A stretch of DNA of 39,067 nt from Actinomadura physcomitrii (lineage in GTDB: Bacteria; Actinomycetota; Actinomycetes; Streptosporangiales; Streptosporangiaceae). The notes below the pieces were generated by a model. It searched no databases. It was not told where the DNA came from and saw only the letters and a program-made list of their open reading frames with translations. Each line of letters opens with the position of its first letter. Position 1 is the stretch's first letter. Both the position numbers and the translations under genes were made by a program. This document shows, one piece after another, positions 24,763 to 33,874 of the stretch. The stretch spans positions 1 through 39,067 of the forward strand of contig NZ_WBMS02000066.1 of the NCBI RefSeq assembly GCF_008923205.2. Reading direction: 5' to 3'.

Positions 24763-26081
24763 ACTGAGACGTGGGCGCCACTGCTGTCGGCCAGCGCGGG
24801 TCCCCGCTATCTGGGCTTCGTCACGGGCGGCGTCACGCCTGCCGCACTGGCGGGCGACTGGCTGACCGCGGCCGCCGACCAGAACCCCGCGTCGGCGCTC
24901 GACGACGCGGCACCGGAGCTCGAACGCCGGACGATCGGCTGGCTGCGCGACCTGTTCGGTCTCGACACCGCGTATCAGGGGGCGTTCGTCAGCGGCGCGA
25001 CCATGTCCAATACGGTCGGACTGGCCATCGCCCGCGAATGGCTGGGCGAACGCCGAGGGGTCAATGTTGCGCAGGACGGCGTGGCGGCTCTGGGACGAGT
25101 ACGCGTCCTGTCGGGGAGTTCGCATTCGAGTATCGCCAAGGGCCTGTCCATGCTCGGCCTCGGCCGCACCGCGTTGGTTCAGGTGCCCTTTCTTCAGGGT
25201 CGTGAGGCGGTCGACCCCGCCGCCCTGGGGGGGCGCTAACGCAGGTCGACGGTCCCTGCGTGGTGGTCGCCAACGCCGGCACGGTCAACACCGTCGACTT
25301 CGACGATCTGCGCGCCATCGCCGCGCTGCGGGAACGTCACGACTTCTGGCTCCACGTCGACGCCGCCTTCGGCGGCTTCACGGCCCTGTCACCGGACCAC
25401 GCCGACCTGGTCGCCGGGCTGGACGCCGCCGACTCCATCTGCATCGACCTGCACAAATGGATGAACGTCCCCTACAGCAGCGCCGTGCAGTTCACCCGCC
25501 GCCCGGACCTCCAGCTGCGAGTGTTCCGGAACGCCGCCGCCTACCTGGGCCCGCTGGGCGAGATCCCCGACTTCGTCGACCTCACGCCGGAGAACTCCCG
25601 GCGTTGGCGTGCCCTCGCCGCCTGGTTCACGCTGCGCGCCTATGGCAGGGACGGGCACCGCGAGATCGTCCAGCGGAACATCGCCTGCGCTCAGGCGCTC
25701 GGCGAGGCCATCGAGGCGATGCCCGGGCTGCGTCTCCTGGCGCCGGTCCGCCTGAACGTCGTCTGCTTCACGCTGGCCGAAAACCCGACCGCCGAGCGCC
25801 TCGCCGATCTCGCCGACGAGTTGAAGGACGAAGCGTTCCTCACCCCCACCACCTACGCCGGAGTCCCCGCACTCCGCGCCGCCTTCAGCAACTGGCGCAC
25901 CACCGAGACCGACGTCCACCGCCTCACCAAGGCCCTGCGCACCAGGCTTACCAAGCTCTGAGCATCCTGCTCAGGCGGACGCGAAGGAACGGGTCGATAC
26001 GCGGTAGTCGGCCCGACAAGGATCTCCGCTGCGTCACCGACCGGCGGGTGGATCCATTCGGTGTCGACCTTGCGCTTGCGG

Positions 26082-26109
26082 AGCCTCGACCTCATGAAAG
26101 GTCGAGGCT
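26082..26109. terminator. Bidirectional hairpin terminator
   Basis: Perfect 11-bp stem AGCCTCGACCT / AGGTCGAGGCT with the loop CATGAA. It lies between the convergent decarboxylase remnant and the lipoprotein gene, whose stop overlaps the right arm. The 120 bases before it hold no gene. Confidence 0.75.
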
Positions 26110-26629
26110 AGGCGTTGAATGCCGCGACGTAGACGGTCAGGATGCTGGGACTGGATGTGTCGATGACCACTTGGCGCTCGGGTGTTTCTTGTTCAGGGTC
26201 GATGGGGTCACGGATGCCTTCAAGGTGTGGGAGCTCATCCAGGTGCCAGCCCAGTTTGTCGCCGAGGCCGAGTTGGATTGCAGACAGGTCAGGCTTGGGT
26301 TCGGGCAGGTTGCTGCCTTGCAGAAAACGCTGTCGGGCGGAACGGTCGATGCGGAACCTCAGCAGTACCAGCCGGTCCATCCGACTTTGGTTGTAGACCT
26401 GGAAGTCGTGGGCATCAGCCGGGAGTGTCAACTTGGCGAAACGGGCGGCTTCCCAGGCTTCTGCCTTGTTGGATTCAGTGGCGGAGGGGGCGAGGCCTCT
26501 TGCATGGGGATCGCTCGTCCCACACCCGGTCAGCCCCAGCACAGCGACCGGGGCGAGCACCGCGATCCAGCGTTGGCGCCGCACAACTGACCACGAAAAG
26601 GAACGCATCCGGTAGATATAGCGGATCAC
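26108..26629 (-). CDS. Putative lipoprotein of unknown function
   Basis: 173 residues from a GTG at 26629, which has GGAAAG six bases upstream; an ATG at 26608 (Met8) is the other possible start. A signal with Arg-rich n-region and hydrophobic WIAVLAPVAVLGL ends in the lipobox LTGC (C36), so the protein is predicted to be lipidated at the cell surface. The mature part is rich in Leu, Asp and Arg, has no further Cys and shows no motif I recognise. It is the only undamaged gene between the decarboxylase remnant and the IS cluster, and lies about 18 bases from the IS5 remnant at 26646. A convergent terminator overlaps its 3' end. Confidence 0.75.
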   Translation of the reverse strand: MIRYIYRMRSFSWSVVRRQRWIAVLAPVAVLGLTGCGTSDPHARGLAPSATESNKAEAWEAARFAKLTLPADAHDFQVYNQSRMDRLVLLRFRIDRSARQRFLQGSNLPEPKPDLSAIQLGLGDKLGWHLDELPHLEGIRDPIDPEQETPERQVVIDTSSPSILTVYVAAFNA

Positions 26630-26645
26630 TGAGTGCTTTCCAACT

Positions 26646-27404
26646 TCAGTTGGCGTGATTGTGCGGGGCGAGAATCGCCTGGACGATGGCGGTCAGCCGG
26701 GCTGGTGAGCATCGCGCACAGCGCAGGACGTGCCAGCGTTTGAGAGCGGCGGCGCCCTGCTCGCCCAGTGCCCGGACTCTGGCATGGTGCCGGTTGAACA
26801 GCTTCCTGCGCCTGCCGAGCTTGCGGCCTTTGCGGCGGCGGTAGAGCGTACCGATTGCACCGCGGGGCGCTGAGGTAACCCTTGTCGGCGTAGCACGCGA
26901 TCGCCCACTTGGTGAGCGCGTCGACAATGCCGTGGACGCGGGCGGCGGCCAGGTCGTGGGTGGAGCCGGGCAGCCCAGATCAGCCGGCCGTCCGGGTCGG
27001 TGAGGAATGGGACGTTCCCGCCGTGCCGGCGTGCTTACCGGAGTAGAAGCGCCGGTCATCGGTGCCCGAGAGCCGGTCGATCGGCACCAGCGTGCCGTCC
27101 CGGATCACCAACGCCTTGCGCGCCGCGATGCGCATCGCCGCACGCAGGTCCGGCGCCAGCGCGGCGAGCAGCTCGACCACTTCGGTGACGTAGCGGTGAG
27201 CGGTCGCCAGACCCACGCCGAACGCTGCGGCCAGGGCCGGGAAGGTCTCGTTGCGGCGCAGGTGCACCAGAACCAGCAGGGCGTGGCGTTCAGCCGACAG
27301 CGCTCGGTAGCGCGAACCGATCCGGCGGCGGTGATCGCGGACGAGGCCGACCACGTATCTGCGGGACGTTGACGACAGATCCAGCGCAGTGCGATGCTTC
27401 TATG
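26646..27404 (-). pseudogene. IS5-type transposase remnant
   Basis: Right to left: LDLSSTSRRYVVGLVRDHRR, LSAERHALLVLVHLRRNETF, the first catalytic segment KALVIRDGTLVPIDRLSGTD and RRFYSGKHA. Frameshifts then follow near 27030 and 26880. The C-terminal part LGEQGAAALKRWHVLRCARC ends at 26646. The layout matches the IS5-type transposase at 23984, but sequence identity is modest, so it is a different IS. At least two frameshifts make it inactive. Its upstream edge meets the end of the IS110 element at ~27405. Confidence 0.8.
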
Positions 27405-27409
27405 CCTTG

Positions 27410-28475
27410 TCAAGCCGCTGCTGTGGCGTTGTTGGCGGATACCTGCGACTGTGTGATGCTCTTGTAGATCTGGCGGGCGACGTATCGTTTCAGGCAGCGG
27501 ATGATCTCTCTCTTGGAGAGCCCTTCGGTGGTTCTGCGCTGCACGTATGCGCGGGTTGCCGGGTCGTTGGACATGCGTGAAAGCACGATGATGTAATGGG
27601 CTCGGTTGGCCTGGCGGTCACCGCTGTGGTTGAGCCGGTGGCGTCTGGTCTTGCCGCTGTGACACCCCGCACAGAGCCGCGAGTGACCCCTCCGAGCGCA
27701 ACCGGTCGGGGTTGTCGCCGCAGGTGGTCAACAGCTGCGCGGCCGTCTCGACCCCGACACCGCGGATGGCCAGCAGATCGGGGCGGGCCTGCTCGATCAA
27801 CGTTTTCAACTGGACGTAGGCAGTGTCGATCTCTGTGGTGACGGTCCGGTGCCGGGTGGCGAGGTGCCGCAACGCGGCCTTGGCGCTCTGGGCGGGGTCG
27901 GCCAGGTCGGCTGAGGGCCGCAACCGGAAGCAGGCGTCGGCGAGCCGGGCACCCTTGAGGCCGGCCAACTGCTCGCGCAGTTCGGCGGGGGCCGTGACGA
28001 GCAGGGCTTGCAACTCGTTGATGTAAGCGGTGCGAGCCTTCACAGCTCCAGCTCTGACCAGGTGCAGCACGCGGATCGACTCCGTGACACCGGTCCCGGT
28101 TTTCGGGATGGCGCGGGCCTTGTCGGCCAGGACGGCCTCGGCAGCAGCGTAGGAGTCCAGCGGATCAGACTTCCCCTTGGCCCTGCGCTGGCGCCGGTCA
28201 GGGCGGTTGACCTCGACCACCCGGACTTTCTCGCCGGCCAGGTGGCGAGCCAGGGCAGCACCATAGGCACCGGTACCCTCCACCCCTACCGCTTGTAGTC
28301 GGCCGAAAGACCGCATCCAATCCAGCAGGTCGGGGTATCCGACCCGGGTCGCAGGGAACTCCCGATCTGCCACCCGACGTCCATTCATCAATACGACCGC
28401 GGCATGGTGGGTATCGGCATGAGTACCGACCCCGCCCATGATCCGTCGCCTCTTGGGCTTCTTGAACTCCGCCAT
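27410..28475 (-). pseudogene. IS110-family transposase (DEDD), mutated and frameshifted
   Basis: The N-terminal RuvC-like domain reads MGGVGTHADTHHAAVVLMNG, VGVEGTGAYGAALARHLAGE and KGKSDPLDSYAAAEAVLADK. The C-terminal region has LLAIRGVGVETAAQLLTTCG and, after a frameshift near 27680, SGKTRRHRLNHSGDRQANRA and EGLSKREIIRCLKRYVARQI to the stop at 27410. In IS110 transposases the first catalytic Asp lies in G-V-D-T-H; here the codon is GGT (Gly). The following Glu and two Asp residues are kept. The lost Asp and the frameshift both argue that it is inactive. The start could also be the Met at 28439. Confidence 0.87.
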
Positions 28476-28589
28476 GCGCGTCCTCATCGTCTCGGGGGAA
28501 GTCTCACCGGAGAGCACCTCCTGCCCCTGCAACCTCGTCCACAGCAGCAGGCGTTCCCGACATCCCCAGTCTCACTGATGAAACAGCAC

Positions 28590-28647
28590 TGAAGCTCCTG
28601 GTGGTGCGGTCGAGTCTTGGTTGACTCCGCATCCACCGGGAGCTTCA
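28590..28647. repeat. 58-base near-perfect inverted repeat upstream of the IS110 transposase
   Basis: Outer arms GAAGCTCCTGGTGG (28591-28604) and CCACCGGGAGCTTC (28633-28646) pair with one mismatch. Inside them TGCGG/CCGCA and GAGTC/GACTC pair, leaving the loop TTGGTT. It lies in the non-coding stretch ~115 bases upstream of the IS110 gene. It could be a structured RNA (IS110 elements encode bridge RNAs in such ends) or two abutted IS ends. Confidence 0.7.
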
Positions 28648-28716
28648 CTCTTTGGCGATCACATCCGCTTGACCGCATCCACCTTGTGACCAGCCCGCCC
28701 AGGATGAAAACGGCTC

Positions 28717-29256
28717 GCTGTCGTGCTGCTGGCGGCCCGGTCGCCGAAGCTGGCCCCAGCGCTGCGCCAGGCGCGCGAGGACGGGCTGCACCACCTCGTC
28801 CTCGACGGCACCCTCATCCGCACCGACCGGGCGAAGGCCGACCGGCCCTGCTATTCGGCCAAGCACCGCATGCATGGCATGAACGTGCAGGTCATCTCAG
28901 GGCCCGACGGGACGATCCTATGGACCCCGGGGGCGATGCCTGGCAAGACCCATGACCTGGCCGCGGCCCGGATCTAGGGCATCCTGCGCGAGCTGGACAA
29001 GGCCGGGATCCTCACCCTCGCCGACAAGGGCTACCAGAGAGCCGACGCCCAGGTAGTGGTAACGCAATACAACAGCAAGAACAAACCCGACTCCCAAAAA
29101 GCAGGCCAATCGGTCCCACGCGAAGCTCCGCTGGCCAGGTGAACGCGCGAACGCGCAGCTCAAGACTTGGCGAATCCTGCGCTGCAGCCCCTGCAAACCC
29201 GGCCGCTTGGTCAGGCCATCGCGGTCCTGCAGAACTACGAGCCCACCCGAGGATGA
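28717..29256 (+). pseudogene. IS5-type transposase fragment
   Basis: The sequence starts inside the gene at VVLLAARSPKLAPALRQARE and continues LHHLVLDGTLIRTDRAKADR, HGMNVQVISGPDGTILW and PGKTHDLAAARI. A TAG at 28975-28977 interrupts it before GILRELDKAGILTLADKGYQ. A later frameshift leads to a degraded C-terminus (NAQLKTWRILR). It resembles the 23984 transposase but is a separate, older copy lacking its N-terminus. Its right end (GGATGAAAGACCCTC, to 29265) resembles the intact IS end. A second such end, GGATGAAAACGGCTC (28702-28716), abuts its left edge, suggesting stacked insertions. Confidence 0.8.
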
Positions 29257-29929
29257 AAGACCCTCAATGGAAAGCGTGCGCTGGAACCCGAGGAGCTTCG
29301 GACCATGCCCTTCGGTCGCGCAGCGTCATCGCAGGCACGACTCGTCCCGCCGAGATGTGGCTCACCCCATGGTGGAAACGTGATGACCGTGACGACATCG
29401 CCAGGGGCAGACAGGCTTTGGAGGCAATGGTCCGCGAGCATGACGAGCCGTCCGGCCACTACCGACCCGACCACCTCGGATGAAGAAGAGCCCTGGCTCG
29501 CTCTATGACATCACGACCGCCCTTTGCGGGCCCCGCGCACGCAAAGGATGTTGTCGTGCACCTCACGATCGCTTCGGCGTCGACCACGCAGCGATCGACG
29601 TAGCCGCGCTCGCCCCTGGCACGGGCCATTACTCTGCGACCGCGCATGTCCTGGTCGACTCCAGCGCCGCCCTCTCGGCCGACGACCCGTTTACGAACAC
29701 ATACGGTGGGCGCATCGGCCAGGAGCCCTGGCCCGCCCCTGAGCGCACCATCCGTCTCCAGCCACAGCGTGTCGATCACCGACACCGATCAGGGGCCTCT
29801 CCAGCGCCCTACGGGAGATCCAGCTCCGCACCGACCGCCGCCTGGACATCACCGACGTGTCCACCCCGTGATTGGCGTCCGGCTCTGTGGTGGAGCGTCG
29901 ACGTAGGCGCCTGCTGGCACACCCGCCCG

Positions 29930-30008
29930 CAGAGAAGTCTGAGGGCGACCCGTGCTCTGCTTGCCTTGGCAACCATGGCTCGATCAGCGCCCTCTCCTCA
30001 TTCGTCAC
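29930..30008 (-). pseudogene. Possible IS5-type transposase N-terminal remnant in a gene-poor stretch
   Basis: MTNEERALIEPWLPRQAEHG on the minus strand resembles the start of IS5-family transposases of the M-T-D-E-x-W-A-L-I-E-P-L-L-P type; homology fades after ~25 residues. The surrounding 29266-30131 holds no other gene I can support. It contains an 8-bp stem CCTTTGCG/CGCAAAGG near 29520 and open frames without family features. Confidence 0.35.
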
Positions 30009-30131
30009 ATCGCCACGTGCCGCATCAACAGGTCATCGGCGACAACAGCTCATGGAAAGCCCGTCAGGACGAGGGAGCGGCCCAACTCCCTGCCGAGATT
30101 CCCTCACCTCCCGTGTGACAAGCTGGTCGGT

Positions 30132-30791
30132 ATGGACGTCGAACAGCTCCGGGTCACGGTGTACCGGATCTTCGCGGGTACGGGGCGTGCACCGAGCGCG
30201 GAGGACCTCATGCGAGAGCTGGATGCGCCACGATCACAGGTGGACGAAGGCCTGCGCGCGTTGGCAGCCGCCCGCCACCTGGCTCTGGACGCACGCGGCT
30301 CGATCACCATGGCCCATCCGTTCTCAGCGGTGCCTCTCGGATTCTCTGTCATGGGAGCGACCACTCTCTGGTGGGGCGGCTGCGCATGGGACTCCTTCGC
30401 CCTCCCCCACTTGCTCGACGACGCCGACCCCGCACTGGTGGCCACACGCTGCCCGGCCTGCGACACCCCGCACGTCTGGGATGTCACCCGACAAACCCCT
30501 CCGCCCGGAGACCAGGTGGCGCACTTCCTCGTCCCCGCCGCCCACATGTGGGACGATGTCGTCCACACCTGCGGACACCAGCGCATCTTCTGCTCGCAAC
30601 CCTGCGTAGACGCCTGGCTGAAACGAACAGGCAACGCACCCGGCTACGTCCTTGACCTGCCCACTCTGTGGCGGCTCGCCTCACGCTGGTACGAGGGCCG
30701 CCTCGACCACGGCTACATCCGCCGTGAACCCGCCGCCGCCGCGGACTATCTGCGCTCCGTCGGACTCACCGGCCCCTTCTGGGGCACCTGA
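30132..30791 (+). CDS. Organomercurial lyase (MerB)-like protein
   Basis: 219 residues from the ATG at 30132. Residues 1-60 form a winged-helix-like N-terminal domain. The catalytic domain shows AHPFSAVPLGFSVMG (61-75), WGGCAWDSFALPHLL (81-95) and IFCSQPCVDAWL (152-163). MerB catalysis uses Cys96, Asp99 and Cys159; here C84-A-W-D87 matches the first pair and C154 or C158 the last Cys. A C107-x-x-C110 pair is extra. MerB cleaves carbon-mercury bonds, but many actinobacterial homologues lie outside mer operons, and no merR, merA or transporter is seen here. A role in mercury resistance is therefore unproven. Intact gene, no strong ribosome site. Confidence 0.8.
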   Translation: MDVEQLRVTVYRIFAGTGRAPSAEDLMRELDAPRSQVDEGLRALAAARHLALDARGSITMAHPFSAVPLGFSVMGATTLWWGGCAWDSFALPHLLDDADPALVATRCPACDTPHVWDVTRQTPPPGDQVAHFLVPAAHMWDDVVHTCGHQRIFCSQPCVDAWLKRTGNAPGYVLDLPTLWRLASRWYEGRLDHGYIRREPAAAADYLRSVGLTGPFWGT

Positions 30792-30876
30792 CCACCCACC
30801 AGGCGAACAGTTCCGACGCGATACGGACGCGCCAGAAGGTCACGATCGGATCCGAGCTTCTGATATTGCGGAGGTC

Positions 30877-31815
30877 ATGTGGCGCGGCGGTATCAAGCGG
30901 GTACCGAAGGCGTTCGGCACCGTCCACGCCGACTACGCCGCGGCGCTAAAGCGGGCGCCGCTGGATGGCTACACTCGCCGCGCCTACGACTCCCGGGTGC
31001 GGACCCTCCGAGCCTGGTTGGAGACCAGCGGTCTGGACGACGACCCGCTCACCGACGCCCGCGACGGCGACTTCGCCGTCCGCGACTACAAGACCCACAT
31101 GAAGACCGTCTTGCACCGGGCTTCTAACACCGTCAACGCCCACCTCACCGCCCTGGACCGCTTCTTCACCCAGCTCAGACTCGTTCCCGCCGTGGTCCGC
31201 CGCGACGACGCCCCAAGCACGCCCCTCGCGCCGTGGACGCCCGCCAGCAGAAGCGGAACCTGCGCGCCGTTGAACGCCGCCCGATGGCCCGCGACCGCGC
31301 CATCGGCCGGCTGCTGTTTTACTCCGGTGTCCGGATCGCCGAGCTCGCCGCCCTGGACGACGACGTCCGCTCTCCGCCCGGAAGGGCAGGTCATCGTCCG
31401 GTCCGGCAAGGGCGAGACGTCCCGCGAGATCCTGCTCCTGGACGGCACGGCCCGCGCCGCGGTCACTGAATGGCGCACCGTGCGCGTCGCTTGGCCCGGC
31501 GCGGCCAGCAAACCCGCTCTGGTTTTCAACCGCCGCGGCGGCCGTCTGTCGCCCCGGGCCGTCGACCCAGACCATCGACGAACTCGCCGACGACGCCGAC
31601 ATCCGCGACGACGGGGCGCCCTCGCCCTGTCCGCCCACATCCTGCGGCATACCCTCGCCACCAACCTGCTGCGCGCGGGCGCCGACATCGTCGGCGCCGA
31701 GCTACTCGGCCATACCCGTTTGGACACCATCCGGCGTTACCTCGACGCGGAACGGCAGGCGCTCCAGGACGTAGTCCAGGAACTGGATGGCGGTAGTAGT
31801 ACTTGGCCCGCCGCC
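30877..31815 (+). pseudogene. Tyrosine recombinase/integrase, frameshifted
   Basis: The ATG at 30877 follows GGAGG. The N-terminal core-binding domain (YTRRAYDSRVRTLRAWLETS, NTVNAHLTALDRFFTQLRL) is open. Near 31215 the true frame shifts to QQKRNLRAVERRPMARDRAI and FYSGVRIAELAALDD, which carries the first catalytic Arg. It shifts back near 31370 (GQVIVRSGKGETSREILLLD). A third disturbance near 31560-31620 precedes HILRHTLATNLLRAGADI (H-x-x-R) and LLGHTRLDTIRRYLD (H and Tyr nucleophile). The shifts compensate, so a long open frame remains but the catalytic core is scrambled. Phage-type or XerC/D-like origin is unclear. Confidence 0.8.
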
Positions 31816-31834
31816 TCATTGTGGGTGCCGGCCA

Positions 31835-32360
31835 GGTGACCGGGACCTTGGTCCGGTCTGGGTCGGCGCCGGTGGGACGGCCGATCGGTTCAATGCACTT
31901 GACGTCGAGATGAACGCGGCTGCGGGGTAGCTGCTTTTCGTAACGCTGGTAGCGCTTAGCGCGGCGTTGGTAGCGTTGGGAGGCCGGCAGGCGGTTCATG
32001 CCCAGCCGTTTGAGGATGCGGTAGATCGCCGAGCTGGCGATCTCGATGTCGTGGTACCGCTGGAGACACATCTGGATCTTCAGCGGGCCGAAGTGGTAGT
32101 GCTGCCGTAGGTAGGCGATCTTGTTCACGATGTCGGTGTGGGTGGCGTTGAGGCTGTGGTGCGGACGGCTGGAGCGGTCGCGCAGTCCGTCGATGCCTTC
32201 TTCCTGGTAGCGACGTAGCCACTTGTCGAAGCAATTGCGGCTGATGCCCGTAGTACCGGCACGTCCGCGAGACGTTCCCGGTGACCTCCTCGGCGTGGTG
32301 GAGCACCGCCAGGCGTCGTTGCGCCTGGCGGTCGAGTTGCTTTGGGGGCGAAGGGGGCAT
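31835..32360 (-). pseudogene. IS481-family transposase, N-terminal part
   Basis: The ATG at 32360 opens PPSPPKQLDRQAQRRLAVLH and NVSRTCRYYG, a helix-turn-helix. After a frameshift near 32245 it continues CFDKWLRRYQEEGIDGLRDR, HFGPLKIQMCLQRYHDIEIA and ASSAIYRILKRLGMNRLPAS up to SRVHLDVKCIEPIG. The last piece contains the first Asp of the DDE core; the rest of the catalytic domain is missing because it abuts the integrase remnant. The element's outer end (TGTCAACAACCT, 32393-32404) is present, and the IS256 element is inserted beside it. Confidence 0.82.
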
Positions 32361-32412
32361 GAGAGATCTCCGTAGTGATCGGAGACCCCAGGTGTCAACA
32401 ACCTCCGGCAGT

Positions 32413-33831
32413 GGTCACGTCCAGCGGAGTGGTGTATGAGTTGATCTCCGCGTGATCCTGTTTCTGCAGGTTAAGCGGTGAGTTCTTGCTGGTCGATCGC
32501 GGGGTCGGGTGTGGTGCCGTCGATGACGCGCAGGCGGGCTTTGGCGAGAAATTCCAGGCCCATGTAGCGGCGGGCCTCGGTCCATTCATCGGTCTGCTCC
32601 ATCAGGACGGCGCCGACCAGGCGGACGATCGCGGCACGGTCGGGGAAGATCCCGACCACGTCGGTGCGTCGGCGGATCTCCTTGTTCAGGCGTTCCTGCG
32701 GGTTGTTGGACCAGATCTGCCGCCAGATCTGGCGTGGGAAGGCGGTGAAGGCCAGCAGGTCGGGTCTTGCCTGGTCCAGGTGCTCGACGGCATCGGGGTG
32801 CTTGGCCTCCAGCGAGGCGACCACTCGGGCGTGCTGAGCGGCCACTTCTTCGGCGGCGGGCTGGTCGAAGATGGTGCGCACCAGCGTGGCCACCCACGGC
32901 TGCGCCGACTTGGGCACGCGAGTGAGCAGGTTGCGCAGGTAATGGGTGCGGCACCGCTGCCAGGACGCGCCCGGCAGCGTCGACCCGATCGCCTCGACCA
33001 GACCGGCGTGAGCGTCGGAGATCACCAGTTGGACGCCCGACAGGCCGCGGGCGACCAGGCCGCGCAGGAACGCCAGCCACCCGGCGCCGTCCTCGGCCGA
33101 GGTGACCTCGACACCGAGGATCTCGCGGTGCCCGTCGGCGTTCACGCCGGTTGCCACCAGCACGTGCACATTCACGATCCGGCCGCCCTCCCGGACCTTC
33201 TGGGTCAGGGCGTCCACCCACACGAACGCATACGGACCGCCCTCCAACGGCCGGTTGCGGAACGCCTGCACTTGGGCGTCCAGCACCTTGGACATCTCAC
33301 TGACCTGGCTTTTGGAGATGCCCTTGATGCCCATCTGTTCCACCAGCTTGTCCACCCGCCGCGTCGACACTCCCAGGAGATAGGAGGTGGCCACCACCGA
33401 GACCAGGGCCTGCTCGGCCCGGCGGCGCCGCTCCAGCAGCCACTCGGGAAAATAGGACCCCGACCGCAGCTTGGGAATGGCCAGCTCCACGGTGCCGGCG
33501 CGGGTGTCCCAGTCCCGGACCCGGTAGCCGTTGCGGCGGTTGACCCGTCCACCGGACCGCTGTCCGTAGTCGGCGCCGCAGACCGCGTCGGCCTCGGCCG
33601 ACATGAGCGCCTCGGCCATCGTCTGGACCATCGACCGCAACACATCGGGCTCACACGCCCCGATCTGCTCGGCCAACCAGCCTCCAGGGTCCACACTGTT
33701 GTCCACGGCCATCGCGTTTCTTCTCCTTCTGATCTTGGTCGATTCGAAGGATCACGCGATGGCCGTCTCACGTCACGACGCCACGCCCTCTGACCAGGTC
33801 AAACTCATACACCACCTCCGTGGACGCAACC
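32413..33831 (-). mobile_element. Complete IS256-family insertion sequence
   Basis: 1419 bp. The ends match well in inverted orientation: both start GGT, share CGTCCA and CGGAG, then TGGTGTATGAGTT. The flanks carry an 8-bp direct repeat CCGGCAGT (32405-32412 and 33832-33839), the duplication length expected for IS256. The transposase is intact, so this is the youngest-looking element of the window. Confidence 0.88.
32471..33712 (-). CDS. IS256-family (mutator-type) transposase
   Basis: 413 residues from the ATG at 33712, the normal family length. Motifs in order: AEADAVCGADYGQRSGGRVN and RRNGYRVRDWDTRAGTVELA near the N-terminus, YAFVWVDALTQKVREGG with the first catalytic Asp, LVISDAHAGLVEAIG with the second, the C/H signature WQRCRTHYLRNLL, and SNNPQERLNKEIRRRTDVVG with the catalytic Glu. 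No stop or frame break is seen. It fills the element with short non-coding ends. Long open frames on the opposite strand are shadows of its codon bias. Confidence 0.95.
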   Translation of the reverse strand: MAVDNSVDPGGWLAEQIGACEPDVLRSMVQTMAEALMSAEADAVCGADYGQRSGGRVNRRNGYRVRDWDTRAGTVELAIPKLRSGSYFPEWLLERRRRAEQALVSVVATSYLLGVSTRRVDKLVEQMGIKGISKSQVSEMSKVLDAQVQAFRNRPLEGGPYAFVWVDALTQKVREGGRIVNVHVLVATGVNADGHREILGVEVTSAEDGAGWLAFLRGLVARGLSGVQLVISDAHAGLVEAIGSTLPGASWQRCRTHYLRNLLTRVPKSAQPWVATLVRTIFDQPAAEEVAAQHARVVASLEAKHPDAVEHLDQARPDLLAFTAFPRQIWRQIWSNNPQERLNKEIRRRTDVVGIFPDRAAIVRLVGAVLMEQTDEWTEARRYMGLEFLAKARLRVIDGTTPDPAIDQQELTA

Positions 33832-33874
33832 CCGGCAGTTTTAGATCTAGCGCTCCTAGGACGTGTCCGGTGGA

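Larger units (their letters stand above)
23664..25961 (+). pseudogene. PLP-dependent group II decarboxylase, split by an IS and a frameshift
   Basis: The ATG at 23664 has GGAG upstream. The first 63 codons end at GALAEFTE, where an IS5-type element (23850-24762) is inserted. The reading resumes TWAPLLSASAGPRYLGFVTG at 24769, so excision restores the protein exactly. A second break lies at the G run near 25226-25232: seven Gs give a stop at 25237, eight would give DPAALGGALTQVDGP and continue to 25961. The fold is a PLP decarboxylase (aspartate/aromatic amino acid type): SGATMSNTVGLAIAREWLG, HVDAAFGGF and the PLP lysine in IDLHKWMNVPYSS (codon 25455). It begins right of Tn3 and faces mocR, so it was probably the MocR-controlled partner. 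About 460 residues when reconstructed. Confidence 0.88.

Noticed and set aside
23845..24768. 8-bp TCACTGAG repeat as the target duplication of the IS5-type element
   Set aside because: Taking ACT as a 3-bp duplication gives better matched ends (GAGCC...), and the extra identity is explained by the IS ends themselves starting with GAG/CTC.
29480..30118. 212-codon plus-strand frame before the MerB-like gene
   Set aside because: No ribosome site or motif, biased composition, and possible IS remnant on the other strand; not supported as a gene.
32486..33793. 435-codon plus-strand frame over the IS256 transposase
   Set aside because: Pure shadow of the transposase codon bias; rich in Gly/His/Leu/Gln repeats, no domain.
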